A stretch of DNA of 64,000 nucleotides from NCBI GenBank assembly GCA_958296035.1, contig OY282431.1:3022037-3086036 (forward strand). Reading direction: 5' to 3'. The notes under the pieces are model-generated. The model was not told where the DNA came from. It saw only the letters and a program-made list of their open reading frames with translations, and did no database searches. The first letter of the stretch is position 1. Every line of letters begins with the position of its first letter. The position numbers were made by a program, and so were the translations under genes. Positions 1-7,641 of the stretch are shown piece after piece. This DNA is from Paracoccaceae bacterium (GTDB lineage: Bacteria > Pseudomonadota > Alphaproteobacteria > Rhodobacterales > Rhodobacteraceae).

Positions 1-616
1 GAGCACCTGCCTGCCTCGATAACCCCGAGGCACTGCCCTCCTCCAATTGTGTATTCCCGACACCTGCCGGGTGTGCCCTGCTGCGGCCGGTCATTTCACC
101 GCAACGCCACCTTAGGTCCATCAAGCCCGGTCCGTTCTGACGGGCCCCCCGGTTCTGCACCCTGCCCGTCTGAACCGTATACTGCCGGTGCCCCAGGCAC
201 CGGCAGCACCTCCACTCCATCTCGGACAGTGCCCTGGCCGCCAGACAGGCCTGCCCGCCGCCCCTTGCGCCGCACAACCAGGTCCCGCCCGGCCTGATCA
301 CACAGCCCCACGGAACTGCAACCCGGCCCCCACCTGCCAGGCCGGCAGCACCAACACACACCCAACCATCAACTCTCCACCCAGGGAACAATGCTATAAT
401 GAAAATGGCTGGCCTGGAGTCTCTTTTACTCGCTCGCATTACGCCGCGTGCAAGATTTCACCGTTTTGCCGGGAGCCGGACATTTCCATGTTCCATTTGC
501 AGGCTGGCAACAACAGTTCGACTGGTCGGTTGTGTTACAATTCTACCACACTAACCGGGAATGCTTCGAAACTTGGACCTGATCAGTAGTTATTAGCCCT
601 GGCCAACCCTAATGAG
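1..616 (+). repeat. 600-bp repeat, copy 1, upstream of porin gene A
   Basis: This stretch recurs inverted at 6166-6763 and, in a shorter form, at 18676-19243. It is rich in C, opens with a hairpin (CCTCG/CGAGG), carries a perfect 11-bp inverted repeat at 182-192 and 196-206 (CTGCCGGTGCC with a CCA loop), and contains TATAAT at 395-400. Copies 1 and 2 share the sequence as far as CCCTAATGAGA; copy 3 stops about 45 bp earlier. It may begin left of the window. No convincing protein is encoded; the open frames are C-rich artefacts. It probably supplies the promoter and long leader of the porin gene, since every copy lies upstream of a surface-protein gene. Confidence 0.85.
395..400 (+). promoter_or_regulatory. 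Perfect -10 box (TATAAT) conserved in all three repeat copies
   Basis: A consensus TATAAT sits in the same context, followed by GAAAAT, in all three copies of the repeat. No good -35 hexamer is visible 16-18 bp upstream. If used, it gives a leader of about 300 nt before the porin start at 715. Promoter function is an inference. Confidence 0.4.
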
Positions 617-714
617 ACGGACGCAGGATGCGGGCCGCAACAACCAGTGAAATCCACCCAGACCACAACACCCCCGCTCCAGCTCAACATACACGCTCTA
701 GGAGAGATACAATA

Positions 715-2151
715 ATGCACAAGCTCCTCATAACTACCCTCGCAGCACTCCTGCTCGCCGCCGGCGCCTACGCCCAGGAAAGCATGGACATGGCCGAGGA
801 CATGACCGAAGACATGGATATGGAAGCCATGGACGAGGCCATGGATGACATGGATACCGGTCCCTCCGTCACCGTCTCGGCCTCGGGCGGCATCGGTGTC
901 AAGTTCACCGAAAAGCAACCGCTCTCAACCTTCGCCCTCTTCGATGTCACCTTCGCCGCCAGTGGCACCACCGATGGCGGCCTGACCTTCGGCGGCTCCA
1001 TCACCATCGACGGCAGCGATGGCGACACCAGCCATGTCAATGACGCCTCGGTCTCCATCGGCTCCGATATCTGGTCCATCTCGGCCGGCAACCTCGATCC
1101 CGCTACCGCCAAGGCCAGGGTGCTCGGCGATATCGGCTTCGATGGCATCGGTGTCGATGACGTCGCCGAAGCCGCCACAGCCACAGCCGCCGACCTCGCT
1201 CTCGGCGTCTCGCTCGGTGGCGCCTCGATGACCCTTACCTATGGCAGCGCCGCTACCGCCGCCATACCCGCCATGCTCGTTACACCGGCCGTCGAAGGCA
1301 AGGCCGCCGTGGAAGCCAGAACAGGGCTCTATGATATCTGGGTGACGAATACCCATCACGATCCGGATGCCGATGAAGCCGCCACAGGACTTGCTGCTGC
1401 TGACGCAATGCTGGGATATATCGGTCCAGCGGACAGTGAGCTACCATTAACAACAGTCGACGCTGCAGCTACAGCCTCGACAGAAGTACCTGCGCATTTG
1501 GTAGAAGCAGGTGGGGGACAGACACCCACGCTCTTTACAAACATGAAAGATGCCGAGGCACATGTCGTGTGGCTGAACTGCGGGATGGATACCACTCCAG
1601 GTGCGGGGATTGCGATGCCCGAGGTAACTGCAGCTGAAGGGACAACCGCACACGGCGAGCAAACGACGGCACTCAGAAATTGGGAAGAACAACAGAAGGG
1701 CTGCACGATCAGGGCCATCCAGGATCCCGTTGCGGCCGCCGATGCAGTGACAGCCGTAGAGGCCGTCTACTCCGAAATGGTTCCCGCCGGAGACGATGAC
1801 GAATGGGCCATTGCCCTCGGCTTTGGCGCCGGTGGCGTCGAGGTTGCGGTTGGCTACGACAGCAACAAGCTCGTCAACATGGGCGTCAAGTCCTCGCTCG
1901 GTGGCGTCGATGCAGCCGCCTACATCGAACGACCCAGTGGCATGGAGTCCAACCTCGGCATCAACCTCGGCATGACCGTGACCGAAGGCACGACCGCCAG
2001 CATCGGCTTCTCCAAGAACGGCACGACCGGAGGAGATGCGGTTGGTGTTGGCCTGTCCTTTGATCTCGGCGGCGGTGCCGCCTTCAAGATGGGTGCCGGT
2101 GTCGTGAATGATAACACGGTTGCCGACATGGGCGTCAGCATGTCCTTCTGA
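715..2151 (+). CDS. Outer-membrane porin (copy A)
   Basis: A 478-residue outer-membrane beta-barrel protein, probably a general diffusion porin of the alphaproteobacterial Porin_4 type. Residues 1-21 form a signal peptide ending AYA|Q. Next comes a stretch of about 28 residues made almost only of Met, Asp, Glu and Ala, then alternating barrel-type strands rich in Gly, Ser and Thr. The protein ends in SMSF, the terminal Phe expected by the BAM machinery. Residues about 205-355 lack the barrel pattern, contain two Cys and use less biased codons than their flanks, as if a segment had been recombined in. The start is set by GGAGAG 8 nt upstream; an earlier in-frame ATG at 628 lies before the signal peptide and is unlikely. 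It differs from copy B by only about two residues (K/S before LVNMG, S/K before GMESN). A terminator follows. Confidence 0.85.
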   Translation: MHKLLITTLAALLLAAGAYAQESMDMAEDMTEDMDMEAMDEAMDDMDTGPSVTVSASGGIGVKFTEKQPLSTFALFDVTFAASGTTDGGLTFGGSITIDGSDGDTSHVNDASVSIGSDIWSISAGNLDPATAKARVLGDIGFDGIGVDDVAEAATATAADLALGVSLGGASMTLTYGSAATAAIPAMLVTPAVEGKAAVEARTGLYDIWVTNTHHDPDADEAATGLAAADAMLGYIGPADSELPLTTVDAAATASTEVPAHLVEAGGGQTPTLFTNMKDAEAHVVWLNCGMDTTPGAGIAMPEVTAAEGTTAHGEQTTALRNWEEQQKGCTIRAIQDPVAAADAVTAVEAVYSEMVPAGDDDEWAIALGFGAGGVEVAVGYDSNKLVNMGVKSSLGGVDAAAYIERPSGMESNLGINLGMTVTEGTTASIGFSKNGTTGGDAVGVGLSFDLGGGAAFKMGAGVVNDNTVADMGVSMSF

Positions 2152-2194
2152 CCCTCGGGTCACAGCATGGCACCTGCCAGTGCACTATACAGAG

Positions 2195-2218
2195 AAGCGG
2201 GCCCTCCGGGGCCCGCTT
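2195..2218 (+). terminator. Rho-independent terminator of porin A
   Basis: A 10-bp GC-rich stem (AAGCGGGCCC / GGGCCCGCTT) with a 4-nt loop lies 43 bp after the porin stop, with a short T run at the base. The same hairpin is present inverted after porin B. Confidence 0.8.
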
Positions 2219-2231
2219 TGCTGTTGGAACG

Positions 2232-2794
2232 GGGTATAGCCTGCAGTCACATTCAGCTACGGAAGTCTGTGTACATTCTGCCAATGCGGGCCAATGGGCA
2301 GGGCCTGCGGTGTCGTGGGTCACTGCGTTTAGGAAGCGGCGGCAGAAAGAGGCACGACCGCCAGTGCCCGACTGAAGCATCCAGGTCTGTGAAGGCCTTT
2401 TCGGTGGCAATTGTCTGTCTGGAGTTTCATCGGACATGGCATGCCGGCCTCCGGAAGAGTGCCATGTGAACCCGCCGGTGTCTTGCGATCCTGGCTGTTT
2501 GTGAATGGCTGGTGACGCCATAGCCTTGTGTCCAGTGAAGCAGGCGCACTTTGCCTTGACTTGCGGTTTATCCACGACCGCCCTGAGGCATGTATCTGGC
2601 GTACTGAAACCGAAGTCCTTCAAGGCGGTAGCAGGTGTTATGTGCTACTCTTGGTCAACGTGATTGTGACCTCCTGTCCATGTCCAGTCACTGCAGGGCG
2701 GTCGGCTGCCCGACGCCCTGCACGGTTCCGGAGGTGGACGTCAACGCATCCGGCTCCGCATTCGGGTTTTGCCGGCCAACTGGACAAGCAAAGT
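2232..2794. other. No gene seen; left spacer between porin A and the IS
   Basis: Only short overlapping frames without family resemblance, codon bias or ribosome sites. Nothing supported. Confidence 0.5.
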
Positions 2795-4324
2795 GAGCCT
2801 CTTGCAAAACTCTTATGAACCGGGGGTTTTTGCCCGATTATCAGCACTTTTTGCCGATCAGGCCTAGGCAAGGAATCGCTGCTCCTGTATAACAGTATGT
2901 TCTACGAACCGAATACGGAGGAAACGATCCCATGCCATTGAGTGCAGAACTTACAACGTGTTGGCACCGATTTCAAGACGTTCTCTGTCCTTCGCTCGCC
3001 GAGACGCTTGGCCCGCTGAACAAGAACCATCGCCGTATGATCGCGGTGATTGATCTTGCCCCGCCAGAGGCTTTTGTCCACTGCAACTCCCGCCACAGCC
3101 CCGGCCGTCCGCAACAGAGCCGTACCGCCATTGCCCGCGCCTTCATTGCCAAGGCGGTGTATAATCTTTCGACGACGCGAGCCCTGATCGACCGGGTCCA
3201 GAATGACCCTGTGTTGCGCCGCCTGTGTGGCTGGGAGACGGTCAGGCAGATCCCGAGCGAGGCCACCTTTTCCCGTAGCTTTGCGGCGTTTGCCGAGCAC
3301 CGCATTCCGGAACGCATCCATGAGGCCTTGATCAAGGTGGCCTATGCGGACACCTGTGTCGGTCACATCTCTCGGGATGCGACGGCGATCAAGGGGCGTG
3401 AGACGTCGAAGACGGTGAAGGCCAGTGCCAGGAAGGCGGTCAAGCCCAAACGCAAGCCTGGTCGGCCGCGCAAGGGCGAGGAGGTCATCAAGGCACCGAC
3501 CCGACTGCAAAAGCAACGTGTTTCGGATCTTGACACCATGCTGGCCGATTTGCCGGTGCATTGCGATGTTGGCAAGAAGAAGAACTCCAAGGGGTTTTCC
3601 GAAAGCTGGAAGGGTTACAAGCTTCATATCGATGCGGCAGACGGCGAGGTGCCGATCAGCTGCATTCTGACCTCGGCCTCGATGCATGACAGCCAGGCGG
3701 CCATTCCACTGTCAGTGATGAGCGGCGAGCGCATTGATCATCTCTATGAATTGATGGACGCCGCCTATGACAGCAAGGACATCGCCGAGCACAGCCGGTC
3801 ATTGGGCCATGTCCCGATCATTGATGTCAATCCACGCAACAACAAGGCGTTGAAAGCGCACCGCAAGACTGAAGCCCTTGCCAGGCGCTGTATCGGCCAT
3901 ACCGACCCGGCCGCCGAGCGTTACAAAGTTCGTTCGACAGTCGAGCGTGTCAACGGACAGTTGAAGGACAATTACGGTGGCCGCTTTATCAGGGTCCAGG
4001 GGCATGCCAAGGTGTTCTGTCACCTGATGTTCGGCGTCCTGGCCATGACCGCCGAGCGACTGATGCGACTGGCAGCGCCCGACTAACCTGCAAGACCCCC
4101 CCTGACCGGACAGCGGCCACCAGGCTGATCGGCCACTGTCCTCTTTTTCGAGGACGGTGCGGTCAGGCGTGTCTCCCTGGCAGGACATTCCTGTTCCAAA
4201 TCGGCAAATCCGCCTTCAAAATGCGAAAATCGTTCGTCTCTGGCCTGAGACCATAGAATTCAATGCAACTTCAGTCATCATGATGCTACAACAACATTGA
4301 ACTCAATAGTTTTGAAAGAGGCTC
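2795..4324 (+). mobile_element. Intact insertion sequence, copy A (IS5/IS1182-like), 1530 bp
   Basis: The ends are imperfect terminal inverted repeats beginning GAGCCTCTTGCAAAAC on the left and, read inwards, GAGCCTCTTTCAAAAC on the right. The element carries one transposase gene. Copy B at 39106-40637 is the same element, two bases longer because of a poly-C/G run (7 versus 9). The flanks of this copy read AAGT and GAGT, an imperfect 4-bp target duplication. Confidence 0.88.
2932..4086 (+). CDS. DDE transposase of IS copy A
   Basis: A 384-residue transposase that cuts and joins the element's ends. The N-terminal half (residues 25-110) matches the DUF772-type domain of IS5/IS1182 transposases. 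The catalytic half shows a first Asp in SRDATAIKG, a second region GYKLHIDAADG, and a C-terminal RSTVERVNGQLKDNYGG that supplies the Glu of the DDE triad. A basic linker (about 163-182) rich in Lys, Arg and Pro may contact DNA. The frame is intact, so the element may be active. It differs from copy B at one residue (GER versus GKR near position 266). The IS5 versus IS1182 assignment is uncertain without a search. Confidence 0.9.
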   Translation: MPLSAELTTCWHRFQDVLCPSLAETLGPLNKNHRRMIAVIDLAPPEAFVHCNSRHSPGRPQQSRTAIARAFIAKAVYNLSTTRALIDRVQNDPVLRRLCGWETVRQIPSEATFSRSFAAFAEHRIPERIHEALIKVAYADTCVGHISRDATAIKGRETSKTVKASARKAVKPKRKPGRPRKGEEVIKAPTRLQKQRVSDLDTMLADLPVHCDVGKKKNSKGFSESWKGYKLHIDAADGEVPISCILTSASMHDSQAAIPLSVMSGERIDHLYELMDAAYDSKDIAEHSRSLGHVPIIDVNPRNNKALKAHRKTEALARRCIGHTDPAAERYKVRSTVERVNGQLKDNYGGRFIRVQGHAKVFCHLMFGVLAMTAERLMRLAAPD

Positions 4325-4580
4325 GAGTGACTACAGTTGCCGCGCGACCAGGCCTGTAACCCTGGCCGGTTGCAAGTGTTGTCTGACAATTGCACCGGGA
4401 ATCGGGCCCGCGCCACTGTAACTACAATTGGGAAAGAACTCGGAGCCCGAGCACTCGGTTGCTCTCTTCAATTCGGGGCAAGGGGCAGTCCGCACAGGCG
4501 GAACGCATATGATTAATTCGGCAAGAAACAAGACTTGCGCACAGGGAACACCCGGCATTCCTGTACCGGTTCCAACAGCA

Positions 4581-4604
4581 AAGCGGGCCCCGGAGGGCCC
4601 GCTT
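4581..4604 (-). terminator. Rho-independent terminator of porin B
   Basis: The inverted twin of the hairpin at 2195-2218, with a 10-bp stem and a 4-nt loop. It lies 43 bp beyond the porin B stop on the minus strand. Confidence 0.8.
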
Positions 4605-4647
4605 CTCTGTATGGTGCACTGGCAGGTGCCATGCTGTGACCCGGGGG

Positions 4648-6084
4648 TCAGAAGGACATGCTGACGCCCATGTCGGCAACCGTGTTATCATTCACGACAC
4701 CGGCACCCATCTTGAAGGCGGCACCGCCGCCGAGGTCAAAGGACAGGCCAACACCAACCGCATCTCCTCCGGTCGTGCCGTTCTTGGAGAAGCCGATGCT
4801 GGCGGTCGTGCCTTCGGTCACGGTCATGCCGAGGTTGATGCCGAGGTTGGACTCCATGCCCTTGGGCCGTTCGATGTAGGCGGCTGCATCAACGCCACCG
4901 AGCGAGGACTTGACGCCCATGTTGACGAGACTGTTGCTGTCGTAGCCAACCGCAACCTCAACGCCACCGGCGCCAAAGCCGAGGGCAATGGCCCATTCGT
5001 CATCGTCTCCGGCGGGAACCATTTCGGAGTAGACGGCCTCTACGGCTGTCACTGCATCGGCGGCCGCAACGGGATCCTGGATGGCCCTGATCGTGCAGCC
5101 CTTCTGTTGTTCTTCCCAATTTCTGAGTGCCGTCGTTTGCTCGCCGTGTGCGGTTGTCCCTTCAGCTGCAGTTACCTCGGGCATCGCAATCCCCGCACCT
5201 GGAGTGGTATCCATCCCGCAGTTCAGCCACACGACATGTGCCTCGGCATCTTTCATGTTTGTAAAGAGCGTGGGTGTCTGTCCCCCACCTGCTTCTACCA
5301 AATGCGCAGGTACTTCTGTCGAGGCTGTAGCTGCAGCGTCGACTGTTGTTAATGGTAGCTCACTGTCCGCTGGACCGATATATCCCAGCATTGCGTCAGC
5401 AGCAGCAAGTCCTGTGGCGGCTTCATCGGCATCCGGATCGTGATGGGTATTCGTCACCCAGATATCATAGAGCCCTGTTCTGGCTTCCACGGCGGCCTTG
5501 CCTTCGACGGCCGGTGTAACGAGCATGGCGGGTATGGCGGCGGTAGCGGCGCTGCCATAGGTAAGGGTCATCGAGGCGCCACCGAGCGAGACGCCGAGAG
5601 CGAGGTCGGCGGCTGTGGCTGTGGCGGCTTCGGCGACGTCATCGACACCGATGCCATCGAAGCCGATATCGCCGAGCACCCTGGCCTTGGCGGTAGCGGG
5701 ATCGAGGTTGCCGGCCGAGATGGACCAGATATCGGAGCCGATGGAGACCGAGGCGTCATTGACATGGCTGGTGTCGCCATCGCTGCCGTCGATGGTGATG
5801 GAGCCGCCGAAGGTCAGGCCGCCATCGGTGGTGCCACTGGCGGCGAAGGTGACATCGAAGAGGGCGAAGGTTGAGAGCGGTTGCTTTTCGGTGAACTTGA
5901 CACCGATGCCGCCCGAGGCCGAGACGGTGACGGAGGGACCGGTATCCATGTCATCCATGGCCTCGTCCATGGCTTCCATATCCATGTCTTCGGTCATGTC
6001 CTCGGCCATGTCCATGCTTTCCTGGGCGTAGGCGCCGGCGGCGAGCAGGAGTGCTGCGAGGGTTGTTATGAGGAGTTTGTGCAT
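4648..6084 (-). CDS. Outer-membrane porin (copy B)
   Basis: The second 478-residue porin, on the opposite strand and almost identical to copy A. It has the same signal peptide, the same Met/Asp/Glu-rich mature N-terminus, the same non-barrel central segment with two Cys, and the same terminal Phe. The ribosome site is different (AGGGAGAAAC just upstream of the ATG) because the roughly 80 bp before the start is unrelated to copy A, which hints at separate translational control. Its upstream region is the inverted 600-bp repeat. Two identical porins driven from similar promoters suggest either a dosage effect or a store for antigenic or pore variation; this is inference. Confidence 0.85.
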   Translation of the reverse strand: MHKLLITTLAALLLAAGAYAQESMDMAEDMTEDMDMEAMDEAMDDMDTGPSVTVSASGGIGVKFTEKQPLSTFALFDVTFAASGTTDGGLTFGGSITIDGSDGDTSHVNDASVSIGSDIWSISAGNLDPATAKARVLGDIGFDGIGVDDVAEAATATAADLALGVSLGGASMTLTYGSAATAAIPAMLVTPAVEGKAAVEARTGLYDIWVTNTHHDPDADEAATGLAAADAMLGYIGPADSELPLTTVDAAATASTEVPAHLVEAGGGQTPTLFTNMKDAEAHVVWLNCGMDTTPGAGIAMPEVTAAEGTTAHGEQTTALRNWEEQQKGCTIRAIQDPVAAADAVTAVEAVYSEMVPAGDDDEWAIALGFGAGGVEVAVGYDSNSLVNMGVKSSLGGVDAAAYIERPKGMESNLGINLGMTVTEGTTASIGFSKNGTTGGDAVGVGLSFDLGGGAAFKMGAGVVNDNTVADMGVSMSF

Positions 6085-6165
6085 GTGGTAGTTTCTCCCT
6101 GGTTTAATTTATGATGTTCTGGAGCGCGGTCTTGCGGGGGGATCTCCTCCCCTGCCTCGCTTCAC

Positions 6166-6763
6166 TCTCATTAGGGTTGGCCAGGGCTAATAACTACTGA
6201 TCAGGTCCAAGTTTCGAAGCATTCCCGGTTAGTGTAATCGAATTGTAACACAACCGACCAGTCGAACTGTTGTTGCCAGCTTCAAATGGAACATGGAAAT
6301 GTCCGGCTCCCGGCAAAACGGTGAAATCTTGCACGCGGCGTAATGCGAGCGAGCAAAGAAGACTCCAGGCCAGCAATTTTCATTATAGCATTGTTCCCCG
6401 GGTGGAGAGTTGGTGGTTGGGTGTGTGTTGGTGCTGCCGGCCTGGCAGGTGGGGTGCCGGGTTGCAGTTCTGTGGGGCTGTGTGATCAGGCCGGGCGGGA
6501 CCTGGTTGTGCGGCGCAAGGGGCGGCGGCCAGGGCACTGTCCGAGATGGAGTGGAGGTGCTGCCGGTGCCTGGGGCACCGGGAGAATACGGTTCAGCCGG
6601 GCAGGGTGCAGAACCGGGGGGGCCGTCGGAACGGACCGGGCTTGATGGGCCTGAAGTGGCGTTGCGGTGAAATGACCGGCGGCGGCAGGGCACGCCCGGC
6701 AGGTGTCGGGAATACACAATTGGAGAGGGCAGTGCCCCGGGGATAGCGAGGCAGGCAGGTGCT
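6166..6763 (-). repeat. 600-bp repeat, copy 2 (inverted), upstream of porin B
   Basis: Reverse complement of copy 1 over its full length, ending in the CCTGCCTGCCTCG motif only 15 bp from the ispE stop codon at 6778. It carries the conserved -10 box at 6382-6387 pointing towards porin B. The abrupt edge next to ispE suggests that the repeat-porin unit arrived here by insertion or recombination. Confidence 0.85.
6382..6387 (-). promoter_or_regulatory. Conserved -10 box in repeat copy 2
   Basis: TATAAT on the minus strand (ATTATA on the plus strand), in the same context as in copies 1 and 3, directed at porin B. No clear -35 element. Confidence 0.4.
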
Positions 6764-6777
6764 AGTCGACCAGTTCC

Positions 6778-7641
6778 TTAATGCGTTCTGGTGGTCCCGT
6801 TGGTCACAACCATTCGAACCCACCAACTGGGTTGCTCTCTTCTCAACAAGTCCGCAGCGCGGTTTGCCTCTCGAACATCCAGGAATGCACCAAAGCAAGT
6901 CGCGCCTGAACCGGTCATTCGTGCCACACGGCATCCGTCAAGTGATTCAATCCTGCAGATCACGTCCCCAATTTCAGGAACCACTCGAATTGCTCGTGCA
7001 AGTAGGCCATTCTCGTGATGGCTTATCCAGTCCACCAGGTTCTGCTGGGAACAAATGCCAGGAAGAGGACTCAATTGGCCCTGAACCCCGAAATCCAACT
7101 CACCATAGACGGCCGCTGTCGAAAGACTTATTCCGGGATTAACTAACAGAAGCGGAAGCCGGGGCATGGACCCAACAATTGACAATTTGTGGTCACTTCC
7201 ACAGATACGCGCTGACTGGCTGAACAAGCACACCGGTATATCGAAACCTAGTTCCGCCATCGCATCCATGCTTGGAATTGCACATCCGAATTGCCGATAA
7301 AGCAGCCTAAAGACAGCAGCTGCGTCGGCCGAGCCGCCACCCAAGCCGGCTCCTACCGGGATGTTCTTGTAAAGGTTGAATCCGATGCCGTCGGGAGCTC
7401 CAGCCAACGAGGCGGCTCTAAGCACCAGGTTTGACCTGTCGCCTGGCAGGTTATTCGCAAACCCGCCGGTGACCTGCAACAGTGACTCAGATTGCCGGCT
7501 TAGAGAAACTCGCTCACCACAATCGGCAAATGCAATTAGACTGTCGATTTCATGTAAACCGTCGGGGTTGCGGCCCCGTATGTGCAATGCAAGGTTGATC
7601 TTTGCAGGAGCTCTTTCCTCAAAGACCATTTGTACCGGCAT
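6778..7641 (-). CDS. ispE: 4-diphosphocytidyl-2-C-methyl-D-erythritol kinase
   Basis: A GHMP-family kinase that phosphorylates CDP-methylerythritol at the 2-hydroxyl using ATP, in the non-mevalonate route to isoprenoids. The N-terminal APAKINLALHI carries the conserved Lys, and the glycine-rich ATP loop PVGAGLGGGSADAAA is complete near residue 95. A C-terminal GSGATCFG motif is present. The length of about 287 residues is normal. The start overlaps the stop of the upstream TPR gene by about 20 bp, which suggests translational coupling; ATGs at 7641 and 7629 are both possible and neither has a strong ribosome site. The pairing of a TPR protein with ispE is common in alphaproteobacteria. Confidence 0.93.
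   Translation of the reverse strand: MPVQMVFEERAPAKINLALHIRGRNPDGLHEIDSLIAFADCGERVSLSRQSESLLQVTGGFANNLPGDRSNLVLRAASLAGAPDGIGFNLYKNIPVGAGLGGGSADAAAVFRLLYRQFGCAIPSMDAMAELGFDIPVCLFSQSARICGSDHKLSIVGSMPRLPLLLVNPGISLSTAAVYGELDFGVQGQLSPLPGICSQQNLVDWISHHENGLLARAIRVVPEIGDVICRIESLDGCRVARMTGSGATCFGAFLDVREANRAADLLRREQPSWWVRMVVTNGTTRTH

Larger units (their letters stand above)
1..6763. repeat. Large inverted duplication carrying two porin genes
   Basis: The left arm (repeat copy 1 plus porin A plus terminator, to about 2231) is repeated inverted as the right arm (about 4566 to 6763). The arms match closely except in the porin 5' leaders (about 617-714 versus 6085-6165), which are unrelated. The 2.3-kb centre holds an intact IS. 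Recombination between the arms would invert the centre. The near identity of the genes suggests recent duplication or ongoing gene conversion. Confidence 0.8.

Noticed and set aside
182-206. The 11-bp palindrome in the repeat as an integron attC-like site or a terminator
   Set aside because: No T run follows, no integrase or cassette structure is nearby, and the palindrome is altered in copy 3; left as an unexplained part of the repeat.
96-365. Open frames inside the 600-bp repeats, on both strands
   Set aside because: The same Arg/Pro/Gly/Cys-rich frames recur in all copies simply because the DNA is repeated; no ribosome site or family match.
2135-2623. A 162-codon minus-strand frame after porin A
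   Set aside because: It crosses the terminator hairpin and the porin 3' end, and has no motif or ribosome site.
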